Source: Candidatus Rokuibacteriota bacterium
GTDB lineage: Bacteria; Methylomirabilota; Methylomirabilia; Rokubacteriales; CSP1-6
Assembly (NCBI GenBank): GCA_003220495.1
Contig: QHSP01000106.1
Coordinates: 1 to 33,963 of the forward strand
DNA: 33,963 nucleotides
Reading direction: 5' to 3'
Below, in pieces: positions 32,778 to 33,963 of the stretch (the stretch's first letter is position 1; each line of letters starts with the position of its first letter). The notes beneath the pieces are model-generated. The model had not been told where the DNA came from. It was given only the letters and a program-made list of their open reading frames with translations, and searched no databases. The position numbers and the translations under genes are program-made.

Positions 32778-33963
<1,186 letters not shown>

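Overview
This is a GC-rich bacterial window with very dense coding and gene junctions that mostly overlap or lie a few bases apart. GTG starts are common. The right half is a canonical S10-spc-alpha ribosomal protein supercluster, so it is a chromosomal housekeeping locus. The lineage cannot be fixed without a search. The composition and gene style suggest an uncultured high-GC phylum such as NC10/Rokubacteria-Methylomirabilota or a Deltaproteobacteria-like group, and this is only a guess.

Layout: (1) About 48-5830, plus strand: five closely spaced genes, four of the junctions being overlaps or near-overlaps. They encode two paralogous TPR proteins, a DUF4124 exported protein, a zinc-ribbon/DUF898 membrane protein and an M48 metalloprotease. 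This looks like an envelope protein operon of unknown purpose. (2) 5834-8234, minus strand: a FIST-domain sensory protein downstream of an orphan NtrC-type sigma-54 activator, with a sigma-54 -24/-12-like element at the FIST gene start. (3) 8235-8369: a compact divergent control region carrying three inverted repeats. (4) 8370-14371, plus strand: trxA, then a coupled run trpE-trpG-thiL and two DUF21/CBS (CorC/CNNM-like) membrane proteins. (5) 14430-17198, plus strand: a dienelactone hydrolase-family protein, then a large fusion of a MurU-like nucleotidyltransferase, a short beta-helix and an AmgK-like sugar kinase. The fusion probably makes a nucleotide sugar from a free sugar, and UDP-MurNAc from recycled MurNAc is the leading hypothesis.

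(6) 17205-33963, minus strand: tuf-rpsJ-rplC-rplD-rplW-rplB-rpsS-rplV-rpsC-rplP-rpmC-rpsQ-rplN-rplX-rplE-rpsN-rpsH-rplF-rplR-rpsE-rpmD-rplO-secY-adk-map-infA-rpmJ-rpsM-rpsK-rpsD-rpoA-rplQ. Gene order is classical. Almost all junctions are 25 nt or less, or overlap. Only three gaps are larger (rpsJ-rplC 168 nt, rplD-rplW 61 nt, rplR-rpsE 90 nt), and each holds a strong inverted repeat. The largest is a 122-bp palindromic element.

The most interesting items are the MurU-AmgK-type fusion, the palindromic elements in the ribosomal operon, the trpE gene whose conserved N-terminus has no ordinary start codon, the sigma-54 regulator/FIST pair with its promoter candidate, and the five-gene TPR/DUF4124/DUF898/M48 operon. 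No tRNA, rRNA, CRISPR array, transposase or prophage gene was seen. No stretch over 300 bases lacks a gene.
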